Positions 49,803 through 60,597 of a stretch of DNA of 64,000 bases are shown here, piece by piece. Origin of the DNA: Bartonella massiliensis (GTDB lineage Bacteria > Pseudomonadota > Alphaproteobacteria > Rhizobiales > Rhizobiaceae); assembly GCF_902150025.1 (NCBI RefSeq), contig NZ_CABFVS010000002.1, positions 1 to 64,000 of the forward strand. The letters are read 5' to 3'. Within the stretch, counting starts at the first letter, position 1; each line of letters begins with the position of its first letter. Below the pieces are notes generated by a model, which was not told the origin of the DNA, did not search any database, and was given only the letters and a program-made list of their open reading frames with translations. The position numbers and the translations under genes were made by a program.

Positions 49803-51231
49803 ATGTTTAATAAACGGCAATTTTATATCAATGGTCTATGGGATAACCCAAGTACGCCTCACGATTTTGACGTCATTAACCCATCAACAGAAGAGGCTTG
49901 TGCTGTCATTAGCCTTGGAAGTACAAAAGATGCTGATAAAGCAATTAACGCAGCAAAAGAAGCATTTCAAAAATGGAAAAAAACGTCACCGAGCGAGCGT
50001 CTTGGATTTGTTGAAAAAATTCTAGAGATTTATGAAAAACGATCCAAAGACATGGCAAAAACCATTTCAATGGAAATGGGAGCACCGATTGATATGGCGC
50101 TTAATGCGCAAACCGCAGCGGGAAGTTCCCATATTCGCGATTTTATCGAAGCTTATAAAGAGTTTTCCTTCCAAGAAACTTTAATAAAAGGAAATGAGCA
50201 AGCAATCCTTCACTATGACCCTATCGGCGTCGTAGGATTAATTACGCCATGGAATTGGCCCATGAACCAAGTGACTCTTAAAGTTATCCCTGCTCTCTTG
50301 GCTGGCTGTACCATGGTGCTAAAACCCTCTGAAATTGCACCTCTTTCTGCTATGCTTTTTGCTGAAATTCTAGATGAAGCCGCACTTCCTGCCGGTGTTT
50401 TTAATTTAATCAATGGTGATGGTGCAACTGTCGGCTCTTACCTCTCAACACATCCAGATCTAGAAATGATTAGCTTTACGGGTTCAACCAGAGCAGGAAA
50501 AGATATCTCTAAAAATGCCAGTGCTACTTTAAAAAGAGTCTGTTTAGAACTTGGAGGAAAAGGAGCAAACATTATTTTTGCTGATGCCGACTCAGATGCT
50601 ATTCAACGCGGTACACAACACTGCTTTTATAATAGTGGACAAAGCTGTAATGCACCGACTCGTATGCTCGTGGAACAGAGCATCTATGATAAGGCCATAA
50701 AATAGCGAAAGATATTGCAGAAACAACAAAAGTAGGAGCAAACAGCCAAGAGGGAGATCATATTGGACCTGTCGTTTCAAAAAACAATATGATAAAATTC
50801 AAGATCTTATCCAATCAGGAATTGATGAAGGAGCAACTCTTATTGCAGGTGGAACTGGTTTACCTATAGGGATGGAACGCGGTTATTATGTTCGTCCCAC
50901 AGTCTTTGCTGATGTAAAACCTCATATGCGTATTTTCAAAGAAGAGATCTTTGGTCCCGTTCTCTCGATTCTTGCCTTTAGTACAGAAGAAGAGGCCGTC
51001 ACTTTAGCAAATGATACTGAGTATGGTCTTACAAACTATATTCAATCACAAGATCGCGACAAATGTCGTCGTATTGCGGCACAAGTACGATCCGGTATGG
51101 TAGAAGTCAACGGACATGGATTACCTGATGGAAGTTATTTTGGAGGTGTGAAGTTTTCTGGTCGTGCCCGTGAAGGGGGACATTGGGGAATTAAAGAATT
51201 TCTCGATAGCAAAGCCATTTCATACTGGTAA
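49803..51231 (+). pseudogene. NAD(P)-dependent aldehyde dehydrogenase, interrupted by two frameshifts
   Basis: The reading frames together encode a complete family-length protein (about 475 residues): GVVGLITPWNWPMNQ, FTGSTRAGKDI, LELGGKGANII, the nucleophile in NSGQSCNAP, and late IFKEEIFGPVLSI. Frame one stops at 50705 (TAG just after KAIK). A different frame carries IAKDIAETTKVGANSQEG to GPVVSK, and a second shift in the A-run near 50785 joins QYDKIQDLIQSG onward to 51231. Both shifts lie at A-rich sites, so sequencing error is possible, but two in one gene make decay more likely. Confidence 0.8.
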
Positions 51232-51261
51232 AAATCTTATTAAAAACTTAATAGGAAGCGT

Positions 51262-52266
51262 ATGGTCATACAAAAAATAACGGATGAAGGTGCTCTTGGG
51301 CAACGTCTTGATCAGTGGCTGGCAAAACAATACCATAATGTGTTCTCACGTTCACGTTTGCAAACCCTCATCCGTGAAGGCTGTCTGAAAATTGATGGTC
51401 AATTCATAAAGGAACCAAAAACAAAATTAAGACCTAATCAAATAATTGAATTGACAATGCCTGACCTTCGTGATCCAGAACCTAGCGCTGAAGCCATTGC
51501 ATTGGACATCCTTTTTGAAGATGATTATGTCATTGTTATTAACAAACCTGCAGGTCTTGTTGTTCATCCTGGTAATGGTAATTGGACTGGTACATTGGTT
51601 AATGCCCTTATTTACCACTGTGGGAATAGTTTATCAGGTATCGGTGGTATTAAACGCCCTGGCATTGTCCATCGTCTTGATAAAAATACAAGCGGCGTTA
51701 TGGTTGTTGCAAAAAATGATCTGGCTCACAAAAGTCTCAGTGCTCAATTTTCTGATCATGGGCAGACCTGCGCATTAGATCGACGCTATCATGCCTTGAT
51801 TTGGGGAACACCTCACCGCAATGTCTGGACAATTGAAGCATCACTTGGCCGTTCACCCCATAATCGAACAAAGCAAGCTGTCGTCCATAACCAAACACCT
51901 TATGCGCGTCATGCAGTTACACATTTTTCTCTGCTTGAAAAATATGGTACTCACGAAAAATCAACGTCTTTTGCGAGCCTTCTGGAATGTCGTCTGGAAA
52001 CCGGACGAACCCATCAAATCCGTGTTCATATGGCCCATATTGGACATCCACTCGTAGGTGATTCAGTTTATGGAAACGCTTTTAAAACAAAATCAAACAT
52101 TCTTAATCCCACTCTTAAAAATGCCATCGATCAATTCAATCGACAAGCACTCCATGCCGCAAGTCTTACTTTTGAACATCCTTCTACCGGTAAAGTTATG
52201 TCGTTTTCCGCACCACTGCCTCAAGATATGGCAACACTTATTCAGCACTTAAAAAAAATGAATTGA
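51262..52266 (+). CDS. rluD: 23S rRNA pseudouridine synthase (RluA family)
   Basis: Isomerises uridines of 23S rRNA helix 69 if it is the RluD orthologue. The 334-residue protein has an N-terminal S4 RNA-binding domain (RLDQWLAKQYHNVFSRSRLQ), the lead INKPAGLVVHPGNGN, the catalytic motif HRLDKNTSGVMVVAK, and the late GRTHQIRVHMAHIGHPLVGD. ATG at 51262 has AGGAAG upstream and starts 30 nt after the aldehyde dehydrogenase. RluD over RluC is preferred from the S4 domain and HPGNGN motif; alphaproteobacteria often have several paralogues. Confidence 0.88.
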   Translation: MVIQKITDEGALGQRLDQWLAKQYHNVFSRSRLQTLIREGCLKIDGQFIKEPKTKLRPNQIIELTMPDLRDPEPSAEAIALDILFEDDYVIVINKPAGLVVHPGNGNWTGTLVNALIYHCGNSLSGIGGIKRPGIVHRLDKNTSGVMVVAKNDLAHKSLSAQFSDHGQTCALDRRYHALIWGTPHRNVWTIEASLGRSPHNRTKQAVVHNQTPYARHAVTHFSLLEKYGTHEKSTSFASLLECRLETGRTHQIRVHMAHIGHPLVGDSVYGNAFKTKSNILNPTLKNAIDQFNRQALHAASLTFEHPSTGKVMSFSAPLPQDMATLIQHLKKMN

Positions 52267-52309
52267 AACCTTTTTCCTTCTCAAGATTTCAAGAATAAAA
52301 TATCTTTTT

Positions 52310-52338
52310 TTGAACAAAATTAAAAAATATGCTAGAGT
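52310..52338 (+). promoter_or_regulatory. candidate promoter of rpoH
   Basis: TTGAAC, 17 nt, then TAGAGT, lying about 78 nt upstream of the rpoH start. It resembles a housekeeping sigma promoter. Sequence match only. Confidence 0.35.
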
Positions 52339-52415
52339 GATGTGAGAAGGATATTGACTATCTTTAAACATTGAATTTGCCTTATCAGGGAATTCATACA
52401 AAAGGAGGGTGCTAT

Positions 52416-53300
52416 ATGGCCCATATGAATTTGTTATCAGTAACAATAGGTGATGGTGGATTAAACCGCTACTTGGAGGAAGTGCGTCGTTTTCCAATGC
52501 TTGAACCAAAAGAAGAATACATGCTCGCTCAGCGTTATCGTGAGCATAACGATTTAAAAGCAGCGCATAGTCTGGTGACCAGTCATTTGCGTCTCGTCGC
52601 TAAAATTGCGATGGGATATCGAGGTTATGGGCTGCCCATGGGGGAAGTCATCTCGGAGGGCAATGTTGGACTCATGCAGGCTGTTAAACGTTTCGAACCA
52701 GAACGGGGCTTTCGTCTTGCGACCTATGCAATATGGTGGATTAAAGCTTCAATCCAAGAATATGTGTTGCGGTCTTGGAGTTTGGTAAAAATGGGGACAA
52801 CAGCCAATCAAAAGCGCTTATTTTTCAACCTTCGTAAGTTGAAAAGTAAACTTCAAGCTCTTGATAGCGGTGATCTCAATGTAGAACAAGTCAAAGAAAT
52901 TGCGACTCGGTTGAATGTCTCAGAAGATGAAGTTGTATCAATGAATCGCCGACTTAGTGGTGACACTTCACTCAATGCGCCCCTTCGTACAAAAGAAGGA
53001 GAAAACAGTGAGTTGCAAGATTGGTTAGTGGATGAATCTAACAATCAGGAACAGATTTTAATTGAAAAAAGTGAATTAGAAAATCGTCGTTCCATGCTTA
53101 TCAATGCCATGAACAATCTCAATGAACGCGAAAAGCGTATATTCAAAGCGCGTCGTTTAAATGATGTTCCCTTAACTTTGGAAGAACTCTCTGGTGAATT
53201 TAATATTAGTCGAGAACGAGTAAGACAAATTGAAATGCGTGCATTTGAAAAAGTACAAAATTCTATTAGAGATTCTGCTTTATCTCAAAGTCGAGTGTAA
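52416..53300 (+). CDS. rpoH: RNA polymerase heat-shock sigma factor (sigma-32)
   Basis: A 294-residue sigma-70 family factor directing heat-shock transcription. It has region 1.2 LNRYLEEVRRFPMLEPKEEY, region 2 with EGNVGLMQAVKRFEPERGFR and ATYAIWWIKASIQEYVLRSW, the RpoH box NQKRLFFNLRK, and region 4.2 LEELSGEFNISRERVRQIE. The frame opens at 52371, but ATG at 52416 follows AAAGGAGGGTGCTAT, a near-perfect ribosome site, and matches the family start. An upstream sigma-70-like promoter is visible. Rhizobiales may carry two rpoH genes; only one is in the window. Confidence 0.95.
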   Translation: MAHMNLLSVTIGDGGLNRYLEEVRRFPMLEPKEEYMLAQRYREHNDLKAAHSLVTSHLRLVAKIAMGYRGYGLPMGEVISEGNVGLMQAVKRFEPERGFRLATYAIWWIKASIQEYVLRSWSLVKMGTTANQKRLFFNLRKLKSKLQALDSGDLNVEQVKEIATRLNVSEDEVVSMNRRLSGDTSLNAPLRTKEGENSELQDWLVDESNNQEQILIEKSELENRRSMLINAMNNLNEREKRIFKARRLNDVPLTLEELSGEFNISRERVRQIEMRAFEKVQNSIRDSALSQSRV

Positions 53301-53318
53301 AAAAACTCTAAAATTAGG

Positions 53319-53381
53319 TATAAAGCCAATTGTTTGCACATTTTAAAATTGAAAATGAGAAAAGCATCTATTGGCTTTATA
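53319..53381 (+). terminator. inverted repeat downstream of rpoH
   Basis: TATAAAGCCAAT (53319-53330) and ATTGGCTTTATA (53370-53381) are perfect 12-bp complements separated by 39 nt. It lies just after the rpoH stop. There is no T-run after the right arm, so it may be a weak terminator or an mRNA-stabilising stem. Confidence 0.4.
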
Positions 53382-53487
53382 CATATAAATGAACTTCTCG
53401 AATTCTTTGCGTTGTTGATGTGTGAGCATTATTGAATATGTTTAGGTATAATGGATAAAAATAGATGGTGAGAAATAGTCTTTTATC

Positions 53488-54921
53488 TTATTTTTCATCT
53501 ATGTTATTTTTCTCACCAAGAACTGTTAACTTATCTTGTTGTGCAAGCCACAGTTCAATAACTTCATTAAAAATGGACTCACCTGTTGGTCCTTTTGCAA
53601 AGGTTAATTCATTTATACGTCCATTTTTATCTGTTAACACCAAACGCATCCAATTTAACTCTCGCATCACTTGTAAATTTCGATCGAGGAATGGATGATT
53701 ACCACTCAATGCAACAAGAAAAAAATCATCGTTAATCTTTGCAGAAATAGTTCTTGTTAAAGTCTGCCCAATGGATTGTTCACTTGCTTTAAAAGTTAAT
53801 GCCTGAACATTGCTGATAGCTTTACCTGAAAAAGTATCAGAAAGAGTAAAAATAAGGTCCATAATATATGCAGCAGGAAATGACCGATCGGTATTACGAC
53901 GTAGAATTAATCGTAATGATAGCCCTTCATCTGGAATTGTTATATCACCTTGTATAGCCATTTCTTCTGGAGCCCCCTTTACATAAGATTCCCTTATAAG
54001 CCTCCAGCGAGCACTTCCCGTCGCTACCTTTTCTGCATCATAATTTGTACGTGCTTGATAAAAAACAGCTTCACCTAATTTTTCAAGCGATGGCAAATTG
54101 CTGGCAACAACAGTGGAGTTTCCCTCTTCATCGGAAGAATCTGCTGCTTTCTTTAAACCAACATCAACTTCACTTCCATCCTCTAATAAACGTTGTGTTA
54201 ATTTTCTCTTGACCGAAAGTACTTTTGGTAATTCATGAGAAGCTTGACGATTCTCCCTTAATAACTGATGATCATTTGATACAAATACACGCTCACCAAT
54301 AAATAAAATACCAACAGTTAAAACAACAAAACTCACAACAGAAATAGTACTTATCACAATACGCCTTTGCACCAATGATTTATTGGCCCGACGTAAAGCT
54401 TGAGAAAAAATATGCGAAACAATATGCGGATTATCTTCTTGTGAAGGAGAACCCTTTAACGCGCTGCGATTAACATGCTCATAAGGTAAATAAGCCTCCA
54501 TATTAACAGGCTCTGCCTCTGGCATATCTGATACGCTAGGATTATCAAATACCTTGTTATCCTCTGAAGATTTAATAAAATCGCGCTGTTCTCTTTTTGT
54601 CTTTATCTCTGAAGATTCATTATTCTTTGTTATTATAACTTCTTTTGTATATTTCTTCTCTTCGATTGTATTTGTTGAATTCCACCCAATAGCTGAAGAA
54701 AGTAGTTTCTTTTCAACGGCTAAATATTCTTCTTCAACAGTTGTAATAGCATTTTGAAGAACCTTTCTTTGTTCATCTGCTATTGCTTGTGGTATTTCTG
54801 TTGTTACAAATTGATGTTCTAATGTTTCGATAGCCCGTTTATAAATCCGCTTACGCATTTGTGGTGTAACATTATTTTGTGCATCAATTGCTTTTTTTAA
54901 GATTCCAACGAAATCTACCAT
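53488..54921 (-). CDS. conserved membrane-anchored protein, function unknown
   Basis: 477 residues. The N-terminal 75 residues (MVDFVGILKKAIDAQNNVTP onward) are helical and charged, a disordered acidic-basic stretch follows, then one transmembrane segment at about residues 188-212 (ISTISVVSFVVLTVGILFIG). The C-terminal part is probably periplasmic, with DRSFPAAYIMDLIFTL and LVALSGNHPFLDRNLQ. This is the pattern of a conserved Rhizobiales protein I know only as hypothetical. ATG at 54921 has GAGG close upstream. It is convergent with rpoH and same-strand with purA (about 230 nt apart), not obviously an operon. Confidence 0.7.
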   Translation of the reverse strand: MVDFVGILKKAIDAQNNVTPQMRKRIYKRAIETLEHQFVTTEIPQAIADEQRKVLQNAITTVEEEYLAVEKKLLSSAIGWNSTNTIEEKKYTKEVIITKNNESSEIKTKREQRDFIKSSEDNKVFDNPSVSDMPEAEPVNMEAYLPYEHVNRSALKGSPSQEDNPHIVSHIFSQALRRANKSLVQRRIVISTISVVSFVVLTVGILFIGERVFVSNDHQLLRENRQASHELPKVLSVKRKLTQRLLEDGSEVDVGLKKAADSSDEEGNSTVVASNLPSLEKLGEAVFYQARTNYDAEKVATGSARWRLIRESYVKGAPEEMAIQGDITIPDEGLSLRLILRRNTDRSFPAAYIMDLIFTLSDTFSGKAISNVQALTFKASEQSIGQTLTRTISAKINDDFFLVALSGNHPFLDRNLQVMRELNWMRLVLTDKNGRINELTFAKGPTGESIFNEVIELWLAQQDKLTVLGEKNNIDEK

Positions 54922-55151
54922 TCCTCTATAATCTCTCTTAAACTGAGAAAAGAAACCCCAGCCTTAAAGCCAAAACACCTTTTAGCCTCATAAATTGATT
55001 GTCATTTATATTGGTGCAACTATCGTAATAGTGTAAAATGAATGAAAAATAAACAATGTTATTTTAACCTTTCTCTCACACACTCTTAAAAACGCTCTTT
55101 GTTAAAAAACACAGAGATGAACAAAGAATCTATATAGAAACCTAAAAACAA

Positions 55152-56444
55152 TCATAAATTTGCAAAGGGATCTGTAATTAGAATAGTATCTTCACGTTCT
55201 GGACTCGTGGATAATAAAGCCACTTTTGTCTTAATTAGTTCTTCAATATAGCGTATATATTTAACAGCCTGCACTGGTAAATCTTCCCACCTTAATGCAT
55301 GGGCTGTTTTTTCCTTCCAACCTTCTAATGTTTCATAAATAGGTTTCACACGGGCTTGAGCTCCCATGGAAGAAGGTAAATAATCAATCCTTTTACCATC
55401 AAGCTCATAACCAATACAAATTTTTATTTCATCCAAACCATCTAAAACATCAAGCTTTGTCAATGCTATACCTTGAACACCACAAATTGCGACCATCTGA
55501 CGGACTAAAACAGCATCAAACCAACCACATCGACGCTTTCGACCCGTTACAACACCAAACTCATGACCACGCATTCCAAGAAATTCACCAATATCATTTA
55601 TCTGCTCTGTCGGAAATGGTCCTTCTCCAACACGTGTGGTATAAGCTTTTGCAATACCCAAAACATAATGAATGACTCTAGGTCCCATCCCCGATCCTGT
55701 ACATGCCTGCCCTGCAACTGTATTCGATGATGTTACATAAGGATAAGTTCCAAAATCATTATCAAGTAAAGCACCTTGTGCTCCTTCAAAAAGAATGTGT
55801 TTTCCCTCCTGATACCCATCATCTAAAAGACGCCACGTACAATCCATAAAGGGTAGAATGTTATCCGCAACTTGCATCAACTCCTCATAAAGTACCTGAG
55901 AATCAATTTCTGCAACCCCCATCCCACGACGCAAAGCATTATGATGTCTCAAAAGCCGTTCAATCTTAGCCATGAGCGTATCTTTTTCTGCTAAATCCAT
56001 CACTCGAATAGCACGGCGTCCCACCTTGTCTTCATAAGCCGGTCCAATACCACGCTTTGTTGTCCCAATCTTTAAATCCGATAAACCACTTTCTCTAATT
56101 GCATCAAGATCACGATGCAAAGAAAGAATTAAGGGGGCATTTTCAGCAATCCTTAAAATTTCTGGTGTAATATTTACACCCTGATCAGATAGTTTTTTTA
56201 ATTCTGCAACAAAATGATGAGGATCAACAACGACACCGTTACCAATAATTGATAATTTCCCACGAACTAAACCAGATGGTAAAAGTGATAATTTATAACT
56301 CACTCCATCAATAACCAATGTATGACCAGCATTATGTCCCCCCTGATATCTCACTACAATATCTGCTCTCTCAGACAACCAATCTACAATTTTACCTTTA
56401 CCTTCATCACCCCATTGTGTACCGACAACAACTACATTGGCCAT
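55152..56444 (-). CDS. purA: adenylosuccinate synthetase
   Basis: Makes adenylosuccinate from IMP, aspartate and GTP, the first committed step to AMP. The 430-residue protein begins [20 protein letters not shown] (GTP-binding), then [43 protein letters not shown] and the [14 protein letters not shown] substrate loop. ATG at 56444 has ACGGAGAAAGTT upstream. Complete and unremarkable. Confidence 0.97.
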   Translation of the reverse strand: MANVVVVGTQWGDEGKGKIVDWLSERADIVVRYQGGHNAGHTLVIDGVSYKLSLLPSGLVRGKLSIIGNGVVVDPHHFVAELKKLSDQGVNITPEILRIAENAPLILSLHRDLDAIRESGLSDLKIGTTKRGIGPAYEDKVGRRAIRVMDLAEKDTLMAKIERLLRHHNALRRGMGVAEIDSQVLYEELMQVADNILPFMDCTWRLLDDGYQEGKHILFEGAQGALLDNDFGTYPYVTSSNTVAGQACTGSGMGPRVIHYVLGIAKAYTTRVGEGPFPTEQINDIGEFLGMRGHEFGVVTGRKRRCGWFDAVLVRQMVAICGVQGIALTKLDVLDGLDEIKICIGYELDGKRIDYLPSSMGAQARVKPIYETLEGWKEKTAHALRWEDLPVQAVKYIRYIEELIKTKVALLSTSPEREDTILITDPFANL

Positions 56445-56753
56445 AACTTTCTCCGTTGTGTTTGGTCAAAAAACCAGCATCCAAAAACAAATATTTCCTT
56501 ATAGCGAAAGCTTAGAGTAAGTGCGACTCTTCATTTCAGATTTTTCTCAATCCTCAAGTAATTAAATTTTTAAATTTATGATAATAGAGATAAGCAAAGA
56601 CCAAAATATTCTAAATCTGTCATTTTTTCTACAAAAAGTAAAAAATTAGAGATTTTAACTTGTGCTTCTCCTCCCCTGACAAAGTATTCATTTTTCCTCT
56701 TAATGTTTTACAATTCATGTAAATTATTTAGAAGCTTTTTGTTTAATACAAGA

Positions 56754-56782
56754 ATACGAAAGATCATCATAATCTTTCGTAT
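56754..56782 (-). terminator. hairpin downstream of serC
   Basis: ATACGAAAGAT (56754-56764), 7-nt loop, ATCTTTCGTAT (56772-56782): an 11-bp perfect stem beginning 42 nt past the serC stop. On the minus strand an A-run precedes it and TTCTTGTATT follows; on the plus strand CCTTTTTC follows. It is best read as the serC terminator. Confidence 0.5.
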
Positions 56783-56824
56783 CCTTTTTCTTGTTAAAAA
56801 CGTGGTATGAACACCCGTCATTCT

Positions 56825-57988
56825 TTAAAGCTGAGCTTTTTCAACTTGGAACGCCCATTCAAGCCATTCTGTTAAAATTTCAAGATCAGAGGCCTCAATT
56901 GTTATACCTGACCAAATCCGAAGCCCAGGAGGAGCATCACGATACGAACCAATGTCGTAAGCAACCCCTTCCTCATCAAGACGATTGACAACCGCTTTTA
57001 TAAAAGATACTCGCTTTTCTGTATCCAAAGCAGTAACCACTGGATCCACAATATCTAAACAAATAGATGTGTTAGAACGCACTTCAGGATCTTTTGCCAA
57101 ATATTCTAACCATGGTGTTTTGCGAACAAAAGCATCCAGTACAGAAAAGTTTTTCTCAACCCGTGCTCTTAATGCCGCTGCACCTCCTAGAGATTTTGCC
57201 CACTTCAATCCATCAAGAAAATCCTCAACACAAAGCATAGAAGGCGTATTAATTATCTTTCCTTTAAAAATATCTTCATTCAACTTTCCATTTTTTGTCA
57301 TATAGAAAAGTTGCGGCATGGGCCAAGCTGGAACATGATTCTCAAGCCTCTCAACAGCACGAGGACTTAAAATCACCATACCATGTGCCGCTTCACCTCC
57401 CAAAACTTTTTGCCACGAAAAAGTAACCACATCTAATTTTGAAAAATCAAGATATTGCGCAAAAGCTGCAGATGTTGCATCACAAATAGTCAAGCCTTCC
57501 CGCTTATCTGGAATGAAATCCGCATTAGGAATACGCACACCAGAAGTTGTCCCATTCCATGTAAAAACAACATCACGATCAAAATCAAGTTGTGTTAAAT
57601 CTGGTATTTCACCATATGGGGCTTCAAAACGACGCACATCAGAAAGCTTTAATTGCTCAACAACATCTTTATTCCACCCAAGACCAAAACTTTCCCACGC
57701 CGCCATATCAACACCACGCTCACCTAATAGAGACCATAGAGAAGCTTCCACAGCACCGGTATCTGAACCTGGCATAATTCCTATACGATAATCAGAGGGA
57801 ACTTCAAGAATCTCTCGCGTTAGATTAACAACTTCAGCAAGTTTTAATTCTGCTTCTCTTGATCTGTGCGAACGCCCAACTAATGCATTTTTAAGAACAT
57901 CAAGAGTCCAACCAGGCCGTTTGCTACAAGGACCTGAAGAAAAATTAGTATTTGTGGGACGACTACTTGGTTTTTGTAACATTATCAT
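56825..57988 (-). CDS. serC: phosphoserine aminotransferase
   Basis: PLP enzyme converting 3-phosphohydroxypyruvate to phosphoserine in serine synthesis. About 387 residues: NFSSGPCSKRPGWTLDVLKN, MPGSDTGAVEASLW, TFSWQKVLGGEAAHG with the PLP lysine, and the C-terminal GLRIWSGITIE. This is the alphaproteobacterial type. The frame is open to 58057, but AGGGGAGAAATA precedes ATG at 57988 (a second ATG two codons on at 57982 is also possible). In many Rhizobiales serC is followed by serA; here a terminator-like hairpin follows instead. Confidence 0.93.
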   Translation of the reverse strand: MIMLQKPSSRPTNTNFSSGPCSKRPGWTLDVLKNALVGRSHRSREAELKLAEVVNLTREILEVPSDYRIGIMPGSDTGAVEASLWSLLGERGVDMAAWESFGLGWNKDVVEQLKLSDVRRFEAPYGEIPDLTQLDFDRDVVFTWNGTTSGVRIPNADFIPDKREGLTICDATSAAFAQYLDFSKLDVVTFSWQKVLGGEAAHGMVILSPRAVERLENHVPAWPMPQLFYMTKNGKLNEDIFKGKIINTPSMLCVEDFLDGLKWAKSLGGAAALRARVEKNFSVLDAFVRKTPWLEYLAKDPEVRSNTSICLDIVDPVVTALDTEKRVSFIKAVVNRLDEEGVAYDIGSYRDAPPGLRIWSGITIEASDLEILTEWLEWAFQVEKAQL

Positions 57989-58390
57989 TATTTCTCCCCT
58001 TTTAAAAGTTGTGCTTTCTTTAATAAAGAAAAACAAATTATTATAAAGACTAATCAATAGTCCTTTTAGAAAAAAGTCAAAAATGTTTCCTTTTATTTCG
58101 TGGGCTTAAAATTCACACAAACTTTATAAAAAAATCTTTCTTAATCATGCTTTTCAATTGATTCTTTTATTTTTTTTCGTATCAGCACCACAATAAAATA
58201 GCATCTTGATAATCATAGACTAACGTATCACAACATACCTATCAAGTTTATTTTATGATAAAGATTTATTGATAATTCTCTAGCATAAGGAGATAAACTT
58301 ATTAAAAAATCAATTATTTTTCTTTTGATGACTGGACAGAGAAAATTTTAATGTTATAACCGCAAACGCTTTATATTTTTTATGAAGCGT
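57989..58390. other. divergent intergenic region between serC and tRNA-Phe
   Basis: AT-rich, 400 nt, no gene. TTGATG (about 58326) and TTTAAT 16 nt later are a possible tRNA-Phe promoter, too weak to assign. Confidence 0.3.
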
Positions 58391-58466
<76 letters not shown>

Positions 58467-58531
58467 CTTTTTTGTTTCTTTGTTGTCAGACCACTTTTTA
58501 GATCACTCTTTAGTGGTTTATATAATTTTAC

Positions 58532-58735
58532 CTAATTTGTTGTTATTTGCTCTGTATTTTTCTTTGGAGTAAAGGCTAGAATCTCTTTTTTTCTCCATCT
58601 TACAGCTCTGCCTAACTTATATAGTTCCGGAAATACCCCTTGAAGAACTCAATTGCGAATCGTTGTTGTGGATACACTAAAAAGCTCTGCACATTCACGA
58701 GTTGTTACATATCTATCGCCATCATAAAATATCAT
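58532..58735 (-). pseudogene. AlpA/excisionase-like helix-turn-helix protein, interrupted
   Basis: The frame reads DRYVTTRECAELFSVSTTTI, then RN, a TGA, and VLQGVFPELYKLGRAVRWRK. This is the helix-turn-helix and wing of AlpA-type phage regulators/excisionases, with the stop where the family has Trp (NWV). Length 68 codons from ATG at 58735. It lies 65 nt from tRNA-Phe, the usual place for such a gene in integrated elements. Confidence 0.7.
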
Positions 58736-58813
58736 CTCATTCGCTTTTTATTTTTTTATGTTATATAAATAAGTGGGCTGCTAAGAGACAACTCTATATT
58801 TAAAATTTATTTA

Positions 58814-59290
58814 TTAAATGTATTTAATTTTATATTTCCAACCTTTTAGTTGTGTAAGAGCCAAAGCTACTTTCCCCCGATAACACATACACAAATCATT
58901 TTAAAAACAACTAGTCTCAACACGTCTTTTATCCCCAAAAAGCTGGTATAAGTTTTCTATTGCATGAAGAATATTTTTAAGAGTTGTATTTTGGTAATCT
59001 TCAAAAAGATGTTTATAATTTTCTCGTGTTTTCAGTTTGCGCGTTTTCTCAGAGGTAATTCTAAGTTCAGGCATATGCATATATTCAATGCCAATGTTTC
59101 TTACAACTTTCTCTAATTGTCTTTTCAAAAAACATGTTTTTTATTTAATTAATTTTTTACGAACATCACACAAAATTTTTATACTGTTTTCTATGAGACA
59201 ATTCAGATAATGATCTCATGATTTTCCTTCATAGCCAATGGTACAAAAACAAGGTTTCTCATCTTTATCAAGATAGATAGCAGCGTGTTT
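58814..59290 (-). pseudogene. DUF488 family protein, three in-frame stops
   Basis: One continuous frame matches DUF488: FCTIGYEGKS, then a TGA (59216-59218), then DHYLNCLIENSIKILCDVRK. After a TAA (59141-59143) come KRQLEKVVRNIGIEYMHMPE and LKTRENYKHLFEDY. After a TAA (58901-58903) comes DLCMCYRGKVALALTQLKGW. The last segment corresponds to the conserved C-x-C-H-R motif, here with Tyr for His. The function of DUF488 is not established; some members occur near phage or nucleic-acid genes. The upstream boundary is uncertain because the frame runs into the yqaJ remnant. Confidence 0.7.
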
Positions 59291-59369
59291 GGTGTTACAT
59301 ATGTTTAAGTTACTTATGTAAATGGGTGGGGATACTAGAAAGAGAGAGAGCCCTCCAGCAACTTTTGTC

Positions 59370-60000
59370 AAAATCTTTTGCATCTCTTGTTCTATTTCTG
59401 TTAAAAAATTTTCAACCGTTTGATTAATCTGTTCGATTTGTTCTTCATCACGGCTGATGCATTTGATTTTCATAGGGAAATCAGATGATCTACCTACAAA
59501 CGCGGGTCATAATTGATAAAATCACACCATTTACGTCCCGTAAAAGCCATTTAGAATTGCATTTGTGCAAGATATTCAGATTTGAGATTACTATCTATAA
59601 AGAAGCTTAGATGATTTGGTGACTGTGGACATTTAACCTCTACTAAACCGCCCTCACCAACAAACCCATCTGGACTAGCGCCGGCTATTTGGATTGTGGG
59701 ATGTTGGATAAAGCTACACCTTATGACCTTTGTATCATAAATGAATGCATATTCTCTCAAGGCATTCTCTTCATGTTCAAGGCCTTATTGCATAGCTGGC
59801 GTTATATAAGATTGGCTTATTTCCCCTGTTAATCGCTCTGTCATAAGCTTTATTTTGTACTCCTCATATTTGCTTGTAGGTGTTCCTTTTGCTGTTTTAT
59901 TGAGCACGCCGTAAATATTGGATGCAGTGACTTTGCCTAAACATGTTTGAAACCATTCTGCTGTCCTTTGTTCCATTTCACATCGCCATTTTCTGTTCAT
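59370..60000 (-). pseudogene. YqaJ-type viral recombinase/exonuclease, interrupted
   Basis: Lambda-exonuclease-fold nuclease that works with a single-strand annealing protein. The pieces read in order: QRTAEWFQTCLGKVTASNIY, a TAA after TPAMQ, GLEHEENALREYAF, then the catalytic GASPDGFVGEGG and VEVKCPQ (D...E-x-K). After a further stop following AQMQF come FTGRKWCDFINYDPR and, in a shifted frame, the C-terminal helix ISRDEEQIEQINQTVENFLT. At least three lesions. It lies in the same order as in phage recombination modules (ERF then YqaJ). Confidence 0.75.
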
Positions 60001-60187
60001 GATATTCTGCTACATATTTAATATCTTGGATATATTCGACCTCTTGTAGAGGAGCTTCTATTTGATTTTATTGCGCTCCTTTCATTTGTACCCACTTTTT
60101 TTCAAAGAAAACAAAGCGGTTTGTGCTTATTTATAAGACATATCTTTTAGCTTTTTTACTCTTGTGAAAGAGAGAAGTCTACTTTTT

Positions 60188-60597
60188 TCAGCTTATGTTT
60201 TTTTCAATTAGTTCTTTGATTTCATTTACCTTTTTAGGAGAGTTCCCTGAAAGAAGTGTTATTCCATCTGTATCGTCTTCTTTACTTGCGACATTAAGAA
60301 GCATGCCAAAGAGATATTTACGTGCATAGGTGATAGTAGAATCAACTGCTTGTATGGTAGTTTTGTTCTCTGTAGCGTTAGGAAGAAATGTTCCTTATGT
60401 TGATATTTCATGATCTTATATATGCTTTAAAGCCGTTTCTACAGTTGTGCCATTTGCACCCTGTTCTTTAAAACGAGAGAACAAAGCAAAGTGATTTTTG
60501 CAAAAATTTCTTTTATTGCATCAATATATTTAAGCGTTTTAGAGATGCTTTCAGTATGTGTATTCGTGGCGTTTTGTTCGATATTTTTATATTCCAT
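60188..60597 (-). pseudogene. ERF-family single-strand annealing protein remnant
   Basis: The upstream part reads MEYKNIEQNATNTHTESISK and SKTLKYIDAIKEIFAKI. After frame breaks the family core appears as VDSTITYARKYLFGMLLNVA followed by SKEDDTDG, matching the ERF signature S-x-x-TYARRY...D-D-D-G. Then LLSGNSPKKVNEIKELIEKN to a TGA at 60188. Partner of the YqaJ exonuclease next to it. Non-functional. Confidence 0.7.
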
